A stretch of DNA of 64,000 nt from Welwitschia mirabilis (GCA_051453625.1 JBOZIK010000001.1:263941191-264005190), one strand, 5' to 3'; numbered from the stretch's first letter, positions 46,194-59,075 are shown. Notes: a model not told the origin generated them from the letters alone. Made by a program: numbers and translations.

Positions 46194-48384
46194 TCATTGT
46201 AATTTATTTCGGCTTCGGCGCAACCTGAAACCGGGGAGACAAGTGACGCTTACAGAAGCTCCGCTGACCTCTCGCTTTGCTTCCTTTCTATAGTGCAAAC
46301 CTTGACAAACAGCCTTCACTTCTTTAATTTTCAACTCCAATTCCGCTTGCGTCGCCTGAGATTTGGCCGACACCCATTCGCCGGCGGCATCAAGGACGGC
46401 CTGAATCCGCGCCAAATCAGCGACTTCTATCAACCCCAAAAGCCTTTCCTGATCCGCCTTCTTTCTCATGTCATAAATCAGCGACTCAAGCTCGTTTCGG
46501 AGGAGAAGCTTCTTCTTCCAGACTCTGTCGTCCGCGCGGAGACTTTCGGCCTCGGCGATGAGATCGCCGACGAAGGGGTCTTCAGGAGCGAAAGAAGAAG
46601 CGCTGGTGCAGAAACGAGCCTCCTCGCGCAAGCCGAGGGTGCGATGCTCGGCTTTAACTGTGAGAATGCCGCTGGAGTCGACTTCCATGGTGATTACCGC
46701 CAAGAGCGCGCCGCGCGGCGCTGGCGGAAGGTCTTGGAGATCGACGTAGCCAATGAAGTTGTTATGCTTGACGTCGGGCCGCTCGCCCTCGAAGACTGAG
46801 AAGCGCATGCGGTTCTGGTTGTCGTGGGAAGTAGTGTAGCGGCACTCTTTGCGGAAGGGCACCGGCGTGTTGCGCGGAATGATGACGCTCATGAGGCCGC
46901 CGCGTGTGGATATGCCCAGGCTCAGCGGTGTCACGTCCCTGAGAACGACTTCCATGGCGTTCCTCTCGCGGTTCAGCATGGCGGCCTGCACCGCGGCGCC
47001 GAAGGCGACCGCTTCGTCCGGGTGGAGTCCCTTACAAAGCTTCTGACTTCCGCCGAAGTGGTAGCTGAGCATTGCCTGGATCTTCGGTATGCGCGTGGAG
47101 CCTCCCACCAGGATTACTTTGTCGATGTCCGTCTTGGTCATGGCGGCGTCCGCGAGGCACTCCGAGACCACGCGGAGACACCTGTCGAATAAGTCTTTGG
47201 ATTGGAGACCGGCGAAAATGTCAGGTAAAGAAGGGTAAATTTCTGCTACAAGGTCTAAACAGTTCATCGGATTCGTACCACAAAAAGAAAAAGAAGAAAT
47301 AATGGAAGTGTTGTTAATAGTGCATCGTTTTGCAAAATTTCCGTCACCCTTATTTCTTAGTAAACACTGCATGCATTGGTAAAACCATACCTTGATTAAG
47401 CCGCTCAAACATGGCGCGGCTGAGAGTGGCATGAAGGTCATGCCCGCCGTGCAAGCACGGCACTTCAATAACCGTCTCCGAAGAGAACGAGAGCTCACGT
47501 TTGGCCCTTTCGGAAGCACAGTGGAGCCTACGCAGCGCGCGCTGTTCTCCCCAAACATTACTCTCGGCATGCTTCCTCTGAAACTCCTGAACCAAATGCG
47601 CCACCAGCCGGTTGTTGAAATCCTCCCCACCAAGATGCGTGTCGCCACCCACCGCCTTCACCGACACCTTTCGCTGCCGGACGTGGAGCACTGACACGTC
47701 GAAGGTGCCTCCGCCGAGGTCAAACACCAGCACATTCTGCCCGCCCTTGCTTTTCGCAACCACACCATAAGCAATCGCGGAGGCCGTCGGCTCATTCAAA
47801 ATCTGCAGGACGTCGAATCCGGCGACCCTGCCGGCGTCCCGGGTAGCCCTCCTCTGGGCGTCGTTGAAGTACGCAGGCACGGTGATGACCGCGCGCTTGA
47901 TCTGGCACCCCAAGTAGCTCTCCGCAGCGTCTCGCATACGCAGAAGAATCATGGCCGAAATGTCCTCGGCCGTGAACTTCTTCTGCTCGCCTTTGAATCG
48001 GACGGCGATAAGGGGCTTGTCGTCGGCGCCGGCCTCGATGGTGAACGGCCAGAGACGTCGGTCGGTATGGACTGTTTCGTCGGAGAATCGACGCCCGATG
48101 AGGCGCTTGGCGTCGAAGACAGTGTTGGAGGGGTTGGATAACAGTTGGTTGACTGCAGACTGTCCAATGAGGCGTTCGATGTCGGTGAATGCTACGACTG
48201 ATGGTGTTGTGCGGTTACCATGCTCATTGGGGATGATTTCGACGGTGCGGTCGTTGCTACGCCATACGCCGACGCAGGTGTAGGTTGTGCCGAGGTCGAT
48301 TCCGACTGCTTTTGCGCGAGGCGCCATGCTGTCGACGATTGCTTCTGCTCCGTTGTGCTTGAACGTGCTGCCAGCGAGCGACAT
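46194..48384 (-). CDS. Cytosolic-type HSP70 chaperone, two exons
   Basis: ATP-driven chaperone of the HSP70/DnaK family. Exon 1 is 48384-47391 and exon 2 is 47194-46194, with a phase-1 intron of 196 bases (GT at 47390-47389, AG at 47196-47195). The joined frame has 664 residues, normal for cytosolic HSP70 (about 650). All three family signatures are present: IDLGTTYT (29-36), [12 protein letters not shown] (221-232) and [14 protein letters not shown] (358-371). The ATPase residues Asp30, Lys93, Glu198 and Asp222 are kept. Linker about 412-418, substrate domain about 419-535, lid about 536-630. Oddities: the linker reads EVVLRD rather than the usual hydrophobic LLLLD; the lid end is basic ([11 protein letters not shown]) and lacks both the EEVD tail of canonical cytosolic HSP70 and any HDEL signal. 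I chose ATG 48384 because GC-rich coding sequence begins there; ATG 48327 ([11 protein letters not shown]) is an alternative. No clear heat-shock element in the roughly 200 bases upstream. Confidence 0.93.
47195..47390 (-). other. Intron of the HSP70 gene
   Basis: Joining here gives FERLNQ followed by DLFDRC, which aligns without gap to the family (FEELN-DLF). An alternative AG (47244-47243, CAG) closer to the pyrimidine-rich stretch 47278-47300 would also keep the frame and would add 16 residues (EIYPSLP through QSK). Homology favours the first; transcript data would decide. Confidence 0.7.
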
Positions 48385-48429
48385 CGTGTTTGTACGATAT
48401 TTAATGAAATTATTTGGCGTATGTGACAA

Positions 48430-50680
48430 GGAAATGGCTCTAATGCTACTCCACTACTCTTTTTTGGTCAAAAGACTGGATAGGGATTTAAGGGAAAGTA
48501 TGTTATAGAAAATAACTAAAAGATTGTCACTCATTGTAATTCAAAATAGGCTCGGTATAATACGTAGGTTTTGAGTCCAACAAGCATTACATAATGACAC
48601 ATATAAGAACATTAATCAAAATTAAAACATAAAAGTATAAATGAAGAGTGTGACATTAGTAAAAAGAAACAAAAACTTTAAGCAATTAAAAAAAAATCAT
48701 CAAGGGCTAAAATGATCTCAGATTAATGTTGGGCTAGAGTAGGGTTAAAGGAGAAAATGCTTTAAAGGGGTGTTAGTCTTTAGAAAAAAGTTTTCATTGT
48801 AATTTAAAAAAGACTATGAATCAAAGCATCATGGCTTGCATAACAATTATGTTTTAAGAAACTAAAAAAATAAGACACCATGACTTTAAGACAAAGCTAC
48901 CAATATGAGTGAAATAAAGAAAACAACTAAATAAAAAATAAAACACAACAACAAAAAACAAAAAATTTAAGGAGAATTAGATTATTCTTAAGGCTCATAA
49001 ATGAAATAATTAAAAAGAGAGGAAAAGACTAGGAAGTATACGTCTAAAAAATAAAAAAAAGTGTAACAATCATGGAAAATCCTAGCATTCATGACTAGAC
49101 AAAAACTCTCTATCAAAAGGCATTGAAAAAATTAATTTGACCTAGGGTCGAGACAATGTTGGAGAGAAGTGTTGTCATCCTTATGGAGGGTCGGATAAGT
49201 AAGCAATGGCAAATAGAAGATGTGTAGACTAGTGGAAAGCTAGCAAGTAAGTTATTTGACAAATCAAAAATGTTAAACCACTATGGACTTAACTACATTA
49301 AGCTTTAACTAATCAAATCATGATGGAAGTGCATGTATTTGTTGAGGAGTACATGCACTTGGAGCTAGGATGTCAAAGTTATATGTTTAATTTATTTGGA
49401 TTATTAACAAGTGCTAGCAAAGCATTAGGAACTTTAATACAATCGTAAGAGGGAACAAAACTAATTACATTTTTAGGATTTTGACACCATTAACCTTAAT
49501 AATTTAATTATGTTAAGCTATGTATAACATGTTTAGTGATCAGTTTTTATTAATCAAGATTTAATCATAACTGTTACCAAACCTTTATTATGAAGGGCTA
49601 ATACACAATACTTACAATGTAACTGTTGAGATGTTGATTAAGCTTTTGGTTAAACATCTAAATCTCAATTAGACTAGTACAACCATCACATTCATAGCAT
49701 CATTAGCATTTCTACAAAATTGCATGTCTCATAATAACTATAGCAAATATAAATCATTAAAGAATCAATTTAGATCAATAAAGATTTCTGCATATTAGTT
49801 AAACACGAAAAAGCTAAGAAAGATACAAGAAGGATTAATTTCAGTAATATTAATGATTAGAAAATTTCACTTTAGCTATATTAATTTAAATGTATTAAGT
49901 AACTAAACTTACATATAATACCTTGATCTTAATGCTATAAAAGTAAAACCAATCTTGAGAGTTAGACATCTTGTTCTTCATTTCATTATTTCATGTATGT
50001 TTTAATTGTTATTAGTAATCGATTTTTCTTTTCTATCAATCCTAATTCATTTCTTCATGCCCATTAATTTCATTATGGCTATTATGAGTGCTCGTCTCGT
50101 CATGAGTTTCCAAAACCCTTTTCTTCCTTCCTAAGCATGCATGAATGATTTTTTCATGAGATATCTCCCTTGTTAAGCTTAATTTTATTTTCAAATTTTA
50201 TTTTCTATGGAATTTACATTGCTAATTAATGGCATTTGATTTATGAATGGATTTGATTTTTCATTTCTATAATCAATAAATTTATGGTCACTTGCATTGT
50301 AATAGTTTATTTTATTTTTTTAATTACTAATTATTTGAGTATAGTTTTTCAACATTTTGTTAGGCTTTTATTGGGTTAGATGATTCATATGTTAGGTCTA
50401 TAACATTAGTTATATTTACATTTTAAGATTATTCATCTTTGAATGATAATTATATTTCAATATAATAAGTTTTTTTTGGTACTGATAACATATAAGATTT
50501 ATAGTAAATAATCTATCAGTTGCCTATAAAACCCTCATTACTTATTGATATGTTATGTTGGATTTATGAAATGATGATGATTTTTATGGATTTTTTAATC
50601 TAGACATACTTGGTTGTTTGTTTTAAGGACAACCATTTCTAATAACTACGAGAATAATATTTTATCTATTATTTTTGTAG
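48430..50680. other. AT-rich DNA upstream of HSP70
   Basis: Base composition drops sharply at about 48390. A weak TATA-like stretch (reverse strand TTCTATAACATAC, 48501-48513) lies about 120 bases before the ATG. Otherwise there are no genes or recognised repeats. Confidence 0.45.
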
Positions 50681-50687
50681 TTTGCAA

Positions 50688-50870
50688 CATATTTAGAATG
50701 GGATATGAATGCATGGTTAAGCCTTAAAAAAACCAATGAAAGTAATTTTAACATTAGCATTAAGTTTATAAAAATATATTTTAATCAAATTTCTAAACAA
50801 AAACCAAAAAAATTAAATGAAATTAATTTAAATAAATAAGATACAAGATTTACATATTTAAATTCCTTGT
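50688..50870 (-). repeat. LTR-like fragment matching the right copia element
   Basis: The stretch from ATATTTAGAAT through CCAATGAAAGTAATTTTAAC to about 50870 resembles 59078-59260, the sequence just outside the primer-binding site of the minus-strand copia at 54690-59075. It could be that element's 3' LTR edge (orientation fits) or a solo LTR. Similarity fades beyond about 180 bases. Confidence 0.55.
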
Positions 50871-52284
50871 TAACCTTCTCCAAATTAAATCCATAAGAAT
50901 TTTTTAACTGTATAATGACTAAAACTTTAATTTTAATCATTTATAAGTTTTATAACAATCATTTAACATAAAAATATTATCTCAGATTTAATAAACATAA
51001 ACTAAAAGAGTTTCTAACATTAATTTTGTGAGAAATTCTTATTTAAACAACATTTTTCTTTTGAAAATATTAAAATATGGATGCCAAAGGTTTCAAAAGT
51101 GGAGAATAAAAACTCAAATTTTGAATGAAAATTATTGAATGATGAATTCTAAATACATTACAAAATTGTCTTCAAGAATCAATTAAGAATGAGTCAAAAT
51201 TTCTATAAAAAGAATTAAATTACAAAATCAAGTTTGATAAAATCTAGAAGCACTTAAACCAAGACTATTTGTCTTCAATTTTTTTTAGATGAAAGACTTA
51301 GCCCAACACTAGAATTCAATGAAAAATACTGAGGCTTGATGTATGCTTAATCTAATGATCATAGAATTAACAAGATTAATAGATGAACCACCACTTTATA
51401 CCGTGGTATTAAGTTGCAAAAACAACAACAATAGAAAAAAAAAGAAGAAAAAAAAGAAAAAAGAAAAGGGAAATGTATGTACCCATAGGTCTATAGACAT
51501 AACATCATTGACATTCTTGGAAATAAGAATAGAAAACCTAAAATGTCCCTTATGATGGGACATCTAAGAACTGCTTTTAAGAGTTTAGACTTTAATAGAA
51601 TTTGGAGAATGGAGGTAAGGGTATAAGACTAAAGACTAAGAATGGAGAGATCTACATTTAGAACCACCTACATTTCCCTTAGCATGAAGAGGTTATGTAA
51701 TGTATACAATGTGGTTTTAGCCTATTTATAATAAAATGCAAAACATGTAAATCTATTTTGAAGATAATCTAAATATAATGGTTACTTCCAAGCATGATCC
51801 ATTAACAACTTTTGATTTATTTAAACCTACATAGATTTTCTACAATTAATCATGGAATATTGGATGAATTATAATATATTACCTTTCTTTTTTATGATGG
51901 ATTTTTGTTAACTTTGCTAGATTAGATTTGAAGCTAATGGATAATAGCTTAGTTATCACTATCGATATTAAAATCTAGTAAATACTTCCTTTAAAAAAAT
52001 GCTTCCTTAGTATCTATCTTCCTTGCTACCAAGGATTTTTACTCTAATTTTTATCCATTCTTGGTGCATTAGCTATCTTTTCTTTCTTGTCTATTTGAAA
52101 ACAAGTCTGAAAATTATTCATAAGTTAGAAATAGTCTACTCTCTTAAGGTTTCTTTCTCAACCTTTCATAGAGGATCTTATAGCTATGGTTAAAAACAAA
52201 ACCAAGAGTCCTTCATTAAAATTAAAGAACAATGGAACAACTGCGTAAGCACTCTAAGGAGGCTATTGAAAAACTTTCATAATA
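50871..52284. other. AT-rich DNA with an A-rich tract
   Basis: Nothing coding. An A-rich low-complexity tract lies at 51430-51470. Confidence 0.5.
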
Positions 52285-53027
52285 NNNNNNNNNNNNNNNN
52301 NNNNNNNNNNNNNNNNNNNNNNNNNNNNNNNNNNNNNNNNNNNNNNNNNNNNNNNNNNNNNNNNNNNNNNNNNNNNNNNNNNNNNNNNNNNNNNNNNNNN
52401 NNNNNNNNNNNNNNNNNNNNNNNNNNNNNNNNNNNNNNNNNNNNNNNNNNNNNNNNNNNNNNNNNNNNNNNNNNNNNNNNNNNNNNNNNNNNNNNNNNNN
52501 NNNNNNNNNNNNNNNNNNNNNNNNNNNNNNNNNNNNNNNNNNNNNNNNNNNNNNNNNNNNNNNNNNNNNNNNNNNNNNNNNNNNNNNNNNNNNNNNNNNN
52601 NNNNNNNNNNNNNNNNNNNNNNNNNNNNNNNNNNNNNNNNNNNNNNNNNNNNNNNNNNNNNNNNNNNNNNNNNNNNNNNNNNNNNNNNNNNNNNNNNNNN
52701 NNNNNNNNNNNNNNNNNNNNNNNNNNNNNNNNNNNNNNNNNNNNNNNNNNNNNNNNNNNNNNNNNNNNNNNNNNNNNNNNNNNNNNNNNNNNNNNNNNNN
52801 NNNNNNNNNNNNNNNNNNNNNNNNNNNNNNNNNNNNNNNNNNNNNNNNNNNNNNNNNNNNNNNNNNNNNNNNNNNNNNNNNNNNNNNNNNNNNNNNNNNN
52901 NNNNNNNNNNNNNNNNNNNNNNNNNNNNNNNNNNNNNNNNNNNNNNNNNNNNNNNNNNNNNNNNNNNNNNNNNNNNNNNNNNNNNNNNNNNNNNNNNNNN
53001 NNNNNNNNNNNNNNNNNNNNNNNNNNN
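52285..53027. other. Assembly gap (743 N), flanks repeat each other
   Basis: ACTTTCATAATA occurs just before the gap (52273-52284) and immediately after it (53028-53039), so the two contigs may overlap and the gap may not exist at its stated size. Confidence 0.95.
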
Positions 53028-53159
53028 ACTTTCATAATAGTCAAGAAAAAAAGCAAAATGCCATTTGTTTCTTTATGATTTTAATGCCATTATCTAGGAT
53101 GCCTTTTTAAATGCCTTCAAATATTTAAATCCATGTGGTATAGTAGAGCCTCTAAGATG

Positions 53160-53815
53160 ATTTCCATGAAGGATTCAAATTGTGGACTTATCTATGAAAT
53201 TAATGCCTAATGCTCCAGAAATCACAGAAATTGTTTGTAATTCCCCCCTCGACTCCTACCTTCATGCTTGTTCCCGTGGCCACACATATCTCCCGCTAAA
53301 TCATTTCACGTCCAGATACGTGGTTGGATATGTTGTCACACCCTGTATGNNNNNNNNNNNNNNNNNNNNNNNNNNNNNNNNNNNNNNNNNNNNNNNNNNN
53401 NNNNNNNNNNNNNNNNNNNNNNNNNNNNNNNNNNNNNNNNNNNNNNNNNCGTCACGTCCAGATACGTGGTTGGATATGTTGTCACACCCTGTATGTTGAG
53501 TGAGCTTTCGGTCGGTCGGTCCAAGTGTTGGGAATGCAGCTACTGATTCAGGGTACCCGGTTTATTGGGAATGGGTTTGTTGCTACAGGCTCCGTAGTCA
53601 GTAATTACGAGTCCCCCATAATTGCAGGTTTTGTTGGGCCCTATGCTTGCAGGTTTCGTTGGGCCAAGACGGTATGTTCGTGCGGTGCTCCCCGATGATG
53701 TGACCTCAATCCCAGTGCTTTTAGCTACTGATTCCTACATGCGTGCTGCATCATAGGACTCATCATCCTTGGTCAAGCTTTGGAATTCATTGTCCCAATT
53801 CGGTAGATAGGGAAA
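53160..53815. other. GC-richer island of unknown nature, with a 100-N gap
   Basis: Composition is close to balanced, in contrast to the AT-rich surroundings. A stretch of about 40 bases (ACGTCCAGATACGTGG onward) stands on both sides of a 100-N gap (53350-53449): 53308-53349 and 53453-53494. Further on, GCAGGTTTTGTTGGGCC (53624) is repeated as GCAGGTTTCGTTGGGCC at 53649, and TACTGATTC occurs twice (53541, 53726). No convincing protein frame. It could be a younger LTR or a promoter-like fragment (two TGGGCC boxes). Confidence 0.5.
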
Positions 53816-54689
53816 ATAACTCCAACATTGATTCATAGTAACTACACTCACCATATGCTTATGGTTTCATCCATGAATTATGAAACTAAAATATCTAAAC
53901 AAAATAAATATAAGTTTCTTTAAAACTCTTTTGGACACTCAAATTAATGTTACAATCAATTAAAATCTCATGTATAAAAACATACCTATAACTTAAGTTA
54001 TCTTGGATCTTTTAGAGACTTCTTTTAATATAGTAAGTTAACATCTTTATTTTTAAGTAGATTTTAAATTTCATATATTTTTAAATGTTGTGTTGTACAA
54101 GATACATCATACAATTATTCTAGTATCAAATTTCATTATATAAATCACTTGTCATTTTGCAAATGGTCCAAAAATATTGGTTTTTTGTCTTTCTTTTTTT
54201 GTCTCTTTTTTTTCTTTCTTTTATTATTTTCTTATTCTTCTCTCTTCCTCTCTTCCTTTTTTTTTAATCAGGATAATCCTTTTTATAATTCATTACTTAT
54301 GTAATAACATGAATATAGTATATGCTCAAGAATGAACAATTGGAATTAATTACATTAATACTTATGACCCAAACATTTGTAATTCAGATTTTGAGTGCAT
54401 ACAAATATTATGGCCATATAAAGTAATGAGTTTATGGGATAACAACATTTAAGATGGATAAATTATTAGATCAAAAAAAGAACAAAATATTTATTTAATG
54501 TCATGTGCCCTTAATGTCATTATAAAGTTGTCACCAGTCTCTCCCTGATATTAAAAGCACAATGCAAATGCAAAATACACACAAAAATTCAATTAAGTAC
54601 TCTAAATAAGAATCTTACTAAAAGTAATATAATTAAACAAATATTTAAACAAGAATTTAAAAGATAACTTGATCATTTTTTAAGTTGAA
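53816..54689. other. AT-rich DNA with a pyrimidine-rich tract
   Basis: T/C-rich at 54181-54265. It probably includes the 3' untranslated end of the minus-strand copia element to the right, but no LTR boundary was found. Confidence 0.4.
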
Positions 54690-57600
54690 ATACCTTCAAA
54701 TTTTTCATGTATTTTGCTGTTATGTCTCTTCTTTGACCATAATGTCAAGAATTTGAAGCATCTCCCTCAGATCTTAGAATCTTTCTTTCTCAAGAACTTT
54801 GGTAAAGAAATCAACCAAGTGTAATTTAAAAGGCTAATAATCAACAATTATAAGCCATCTTAAACAAGACTTTATATGCAATAAAATTTTATATCATTAT
54901 GTTTTGTTCTAGGATGCATAATAAGATTCTTTTTCATATTATAATGGCTAAATACCTATCATATAAAAGATGAATTAGCTTATTAATATCAATTGTAAAA
55001 TCTTTAAATTATTTATTAAATCATATCAATTATTGGATTATTAAATGTATTATCATATATTTAGCTTTACTAATTGAAAGAGCCATGCATGATTATTTTC
55101 TTGCCCATGAGAAAAGGATACCTCCAAAAAGGATTGCTTAATCTATTGTGATTTTTATATCATCAAGACAATTTTCTTAATCTACATCCACATATTCAAA
55201 AAGTTTGGCATTGTTATTACCCTTATAAAATAAACCATAATTTAGGGTACCCTTAACATAACATAAAATTATTTTAATAGCATCAGGATGAGGCTTTCTA
55301 GTAATGTTATGGATCTACATGTAGGACTAACTTCATATTAAATATTAAGTTTTATTTCATTTAGATGCAATGTGCTTCCAATCATAGATCCACAACTATG
55401 TTTGTTAATATTATCTTTATTCATATTCCTTTTTAGTTTGTAATTGATTACTAAAGGAGTGGAGATATGTTTACATTTATGCAAATTAAACCTTTTTAAA
55501 TATATAAAGCATATTTACCTTGATTTATAAAAATACCCCTTAGAGATTACTAGATTCTAGTTCCATGGTAATAAAATATTTCACTAGTATTAGTCATTTA
55601 AATTTTGTTTTCAATTTAACTTTTAATTTATACATAAGCTTATTATCATCTTTCATAAAACCTTCAAGATTTAAGATGTACGTCTCTTCTTTAAGAACAC
55701 CACTTAGAAAGGCATATATTTGACATTCATTTGAATAGAACCAGGTGATTTTTGAAAGCATAGGTAAGAAAGACCCTTATAAATATAAGAGGAGTAATAA
55801 TTTCATCATAATCTATGTGTACGTCTTATGCAAAATTATAAATAACAAGATGAGCATTACATTTGTTAATTGTTTTATTATAATTGTATTCACTTTTGTA
55901 AATCCATGTAGTGTCAATGAAATTTTTGTTTTGTGGCCTGGAAACAAGAATTCATGTATTGTTCTTTTTATGACCTGGAAACAAGAATTCATGTATTGTT
56001 CTTTTTAATTGGGGATAGTTTCTCTTCCATATCCTTAATCTAATGAGTATGTCTAGTAACATCATTACAATAAATAGGATTTTGATTCAAATATTTACAA
56101 CTTAAAGTTAGAGAATATTTTAAAAATCCATCACTTACCTCTTATTCAATAATGGAAACAAAATTTTATTAGTTTATTATTCTTATAAATGCATATTTAT
56201 GGTCTATAAGGTTGAATTTATAATAATAAGAGTTTATCCTCTTATGCTTTAGTTGGGCATTAAGATTTCAACCTAATAATTTAAAAAGATTTTTTTGATT
56301 CACTTTTGTTTTGAATGGGAACTAGATTGGACTCAAGAATTATACTTTCAACAAAAACTTAAGTAGGCCTAGAATTTGTATCTTTACTAGATTTAGGTTA
56401 TGGATAAGAATTATAATCATTCTCATCATCATCATAATAGTTATTAGAATCAACATCACAAGCATTAGAAGTAATACCATAAGAATTGGAATTGGAGGTT
56501 AATACTTTAAAAGGAATAAACTAAATATTAATACATTCTAAATCATTCCTTGAATTTGAATAATAACATCTATAAGATTTATTATGATTACAATAATTAA
56601 AAAAATATAAGGTTTGGATATAGATTCCAATATATTTTGACCTTACTTCATATTTTTAACATAACATCTAGCTCTAGAAATTTGAAAATTAGATAGATTG
56701 GGTTTAATACCATATCATCTTTTATAAGGGATGGAATTATTAAAATGCCTTATCAACATGTAATTTTAAAGGTAATTTATTATATTAATTACCTTAGCTC
56801 AGAATGTCCAGACTGGCTTGAAGTAATATGGATCTTCTCCCATCAACTAAAGAGATTTTATTTTTTGGTAACTCCATTTTGTAATAGAGAATAAGCTATT
56901 ATAAGTTGGTGATTACTGTTATTATTTTATAAATAAGACTAAAATTCATTGGATAAATAGTCACCTCCTCTATTGGTCTTAAAGAAATTGACTTAATATC
57001 AATTTTTATTTTAACCTAGCTCCAAAAAACATTAAAATATGCTAAAGCTTAAGACTTATATTAAAAGAAATAAACATGACATAATATTAAAAAATATTAA
57101 TAAATTACTTATAACCACTACAACTTGAAGCATTGAAGACATCATAAACATTTAAATATATCAATGATAGTTTTTAAATGTTTTTATTATGATTTTGGTT
57201 TAAAAACCCTTGTTTATTTTTCTTGAATACATTATTTACATGAATTAATGACAATAATTTATAGATTTGGAATGACTCTAATAGGGTTATGCTAGATCAT
57301 CTATTTCACACATTTGAATGACATGTGGTTTAATTTCTTATTACATGTCCAAAAATCTTCCTTACTAGAAAAACATTATTTTCAAATGTAATTTGATATA
57401 AATTATTTCTTGTTTTGAGAACCTCTAGAATTTACTTACCTTTAGATAAGATGCATTTTTCATTCTTGAATATAGCATGGGATCCATTTCTAATTGAGTG
57501 CCCTAGGCTTATGAAATTATAATGGGCATTAAAACATATAAGATATCATGAATTTAAAAATTATCACCTTTATAATTCTTAACAAGAATTATATTGTAAC

Positions 57601-59075
57601 CTTTATTTTCACATAAGGCACCTCCTTTAATGCTTGATACATCATGATCTTCTTCAAAAAATTCGTGAAGCAAGTGCTTTTAAAATCCATTGTTAATGTA
57701 TCATAATGTATATTTATTGGAGGATGGAATTAGATCTAATTGATTTTCTTCCCCAAATCCTCCTACCTTAACATCTTTTTCATTTTTAAATTTATTCGTC
57801 TCTTATTAATCTAGGTTGCTTAAAAGATTTAGTTTGTTTAGTTATGTTAGCCTTATTGGTATCATCCATATTTTCTTCCTATAATATCTAATAAAATGGT
57901 CTCCTTTATGATAATAGTGATATTCACAAGTTCCTTTTTAATTTGAGGATATTGATGCATATTGAGAATTAGGGATACCTCTTATATCACTTTGACCTTT
58001 ACATTGTTATATTTCTTAGCCTATATCTATTCCTCTTTTAATATCCTTCTCCTTTATAATAACTTCTACCTTTATGATGATGGAATTCTTTCAAATTAGT
58101 ATCATTTTCTCCTCATCTGCATTAAGGATGAGCTCATATTAGATAATCCTATGAGATATTTCTTCTAAATAAAGAATTCATAAATCTAAGATATTATGGG
58201 GGTTGATGGTTATGGGCTTAACTAATGTTCTAAAAGAACTCAACATTTTAAGGAGAATTTCATTATTTTTAACTTCATATTCTAGGTCTTGCATATTTTT
58301 TACTATTCTTTAACCCTCTAAACATAGGATTTTATATATTTTCTATCTTTTATTTTCATATAATAAAATTGAGTTATAAGGTTTTGTAACATAATAGCCT
58401 TCAAATTTTCATGTCCTTGATAAGCTTCATGTAATCCTCTTCATAACCTATAAGTGGGATTAAATTTCCTTATATTTTTAAATTCATTATAATACATGCT
58501 TGCATGGATGATTTTCATAGCTATACAATCTTCCTTTCTACATTTATCATAACCCTTATGATAATCCTCTTTTTTAAATAAAAAAATTTATAAGGAAAAA
58601 TCTGTTTCATTAGATTATTAAAGGCCCTTGAATTCAAGATAGATTTCCATTTTCCTCTTTCATACTTTACAAGCTTTAACATCAAATTTAGAAACCTTAG
58701 TATTTCACATGATTCCACATGTAACATTCTTGAAAGAGAACAAGAATAAAGAACTTATTAAGAAGGTCTAAAAAAGTAATATTTTGATAAGAATTTACTT
58801 CAAGAATTAGAAACCTATAGTTTGATAAAAATAGAATTGTAAAGTCCTAATAAGAAGTAAATCAAAACATAGATAAGAATTGGGTGGAACATGAAAAATA
58901 GAATTTCAGAAAACAATAATTGGATTAAAACTAGAAAAGAAAATTGAATGGGATTTTATTTTAAAAAAGAAAGTTAGATAAGAATTAGAATAAAAGATAG
59001 ATGAAATTCTTTTTAAAAATTTGTAATAAATCACTAAGAACTAAATAGGAGTTCCAATATCAAATGTAGTTTCCA
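54690..59075 (-). mobile_element. Ty1/copia remnant with gag and pol
   Basis: Minus-strand element read from a primer-binding site at about 59050-59070 leftward. The gag zinc-knuckle region near 57900-57935 reads CEYHYYHKGDHFIRYY, where all three knuckle Cys positions are Tyr. Integrase is near 56850-56985 (RGDYLSNEF and a QNGV-type end). Reverse transcriptase follows (55560-55700, then KYALYIFKRFNLHKC near 55475), then RNase H (about 55150-55260, LNYGLFYKGNNNAKLFEY). Pol ends near 54740 (FTKVLEKERF). I do not see a YVDD box: the frame passes from the region before it straight to the GVFIS block, so part of RT is probably deleted. Related to 1-1870. Confidence 0.8.
55937..56007. repeat. Exact 37-base tandem duplication
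   Basis: Thirty-four bases beginning CCTGGAAACAAGAATTCATG are identical at 55937-55970 and 55974-56007, separated by TGA. In decayed element sequence, identity this high points to a recent slip or duplication. Confidence 0.9.

Noticed and set aside
46293-48508. Several plus-strand frames of 60-170 codons opposite the HSP70 gene
   Set aside because: They are antisense shadows of a GC-rich coding sequence with few stops; none shows a domain of its own.
48430-48620. Heat-shock elements upstream of the HSP70 gene
   Set aside because: I searched for alternating GAA/TTC blocks and found none of convincing quality in this interval.
52266-53546. Frames spanning the gaps at 52285-53027 and 53350-53449
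   Set aside because: Made of N plus duplicated flank sequence; no protein similarity.
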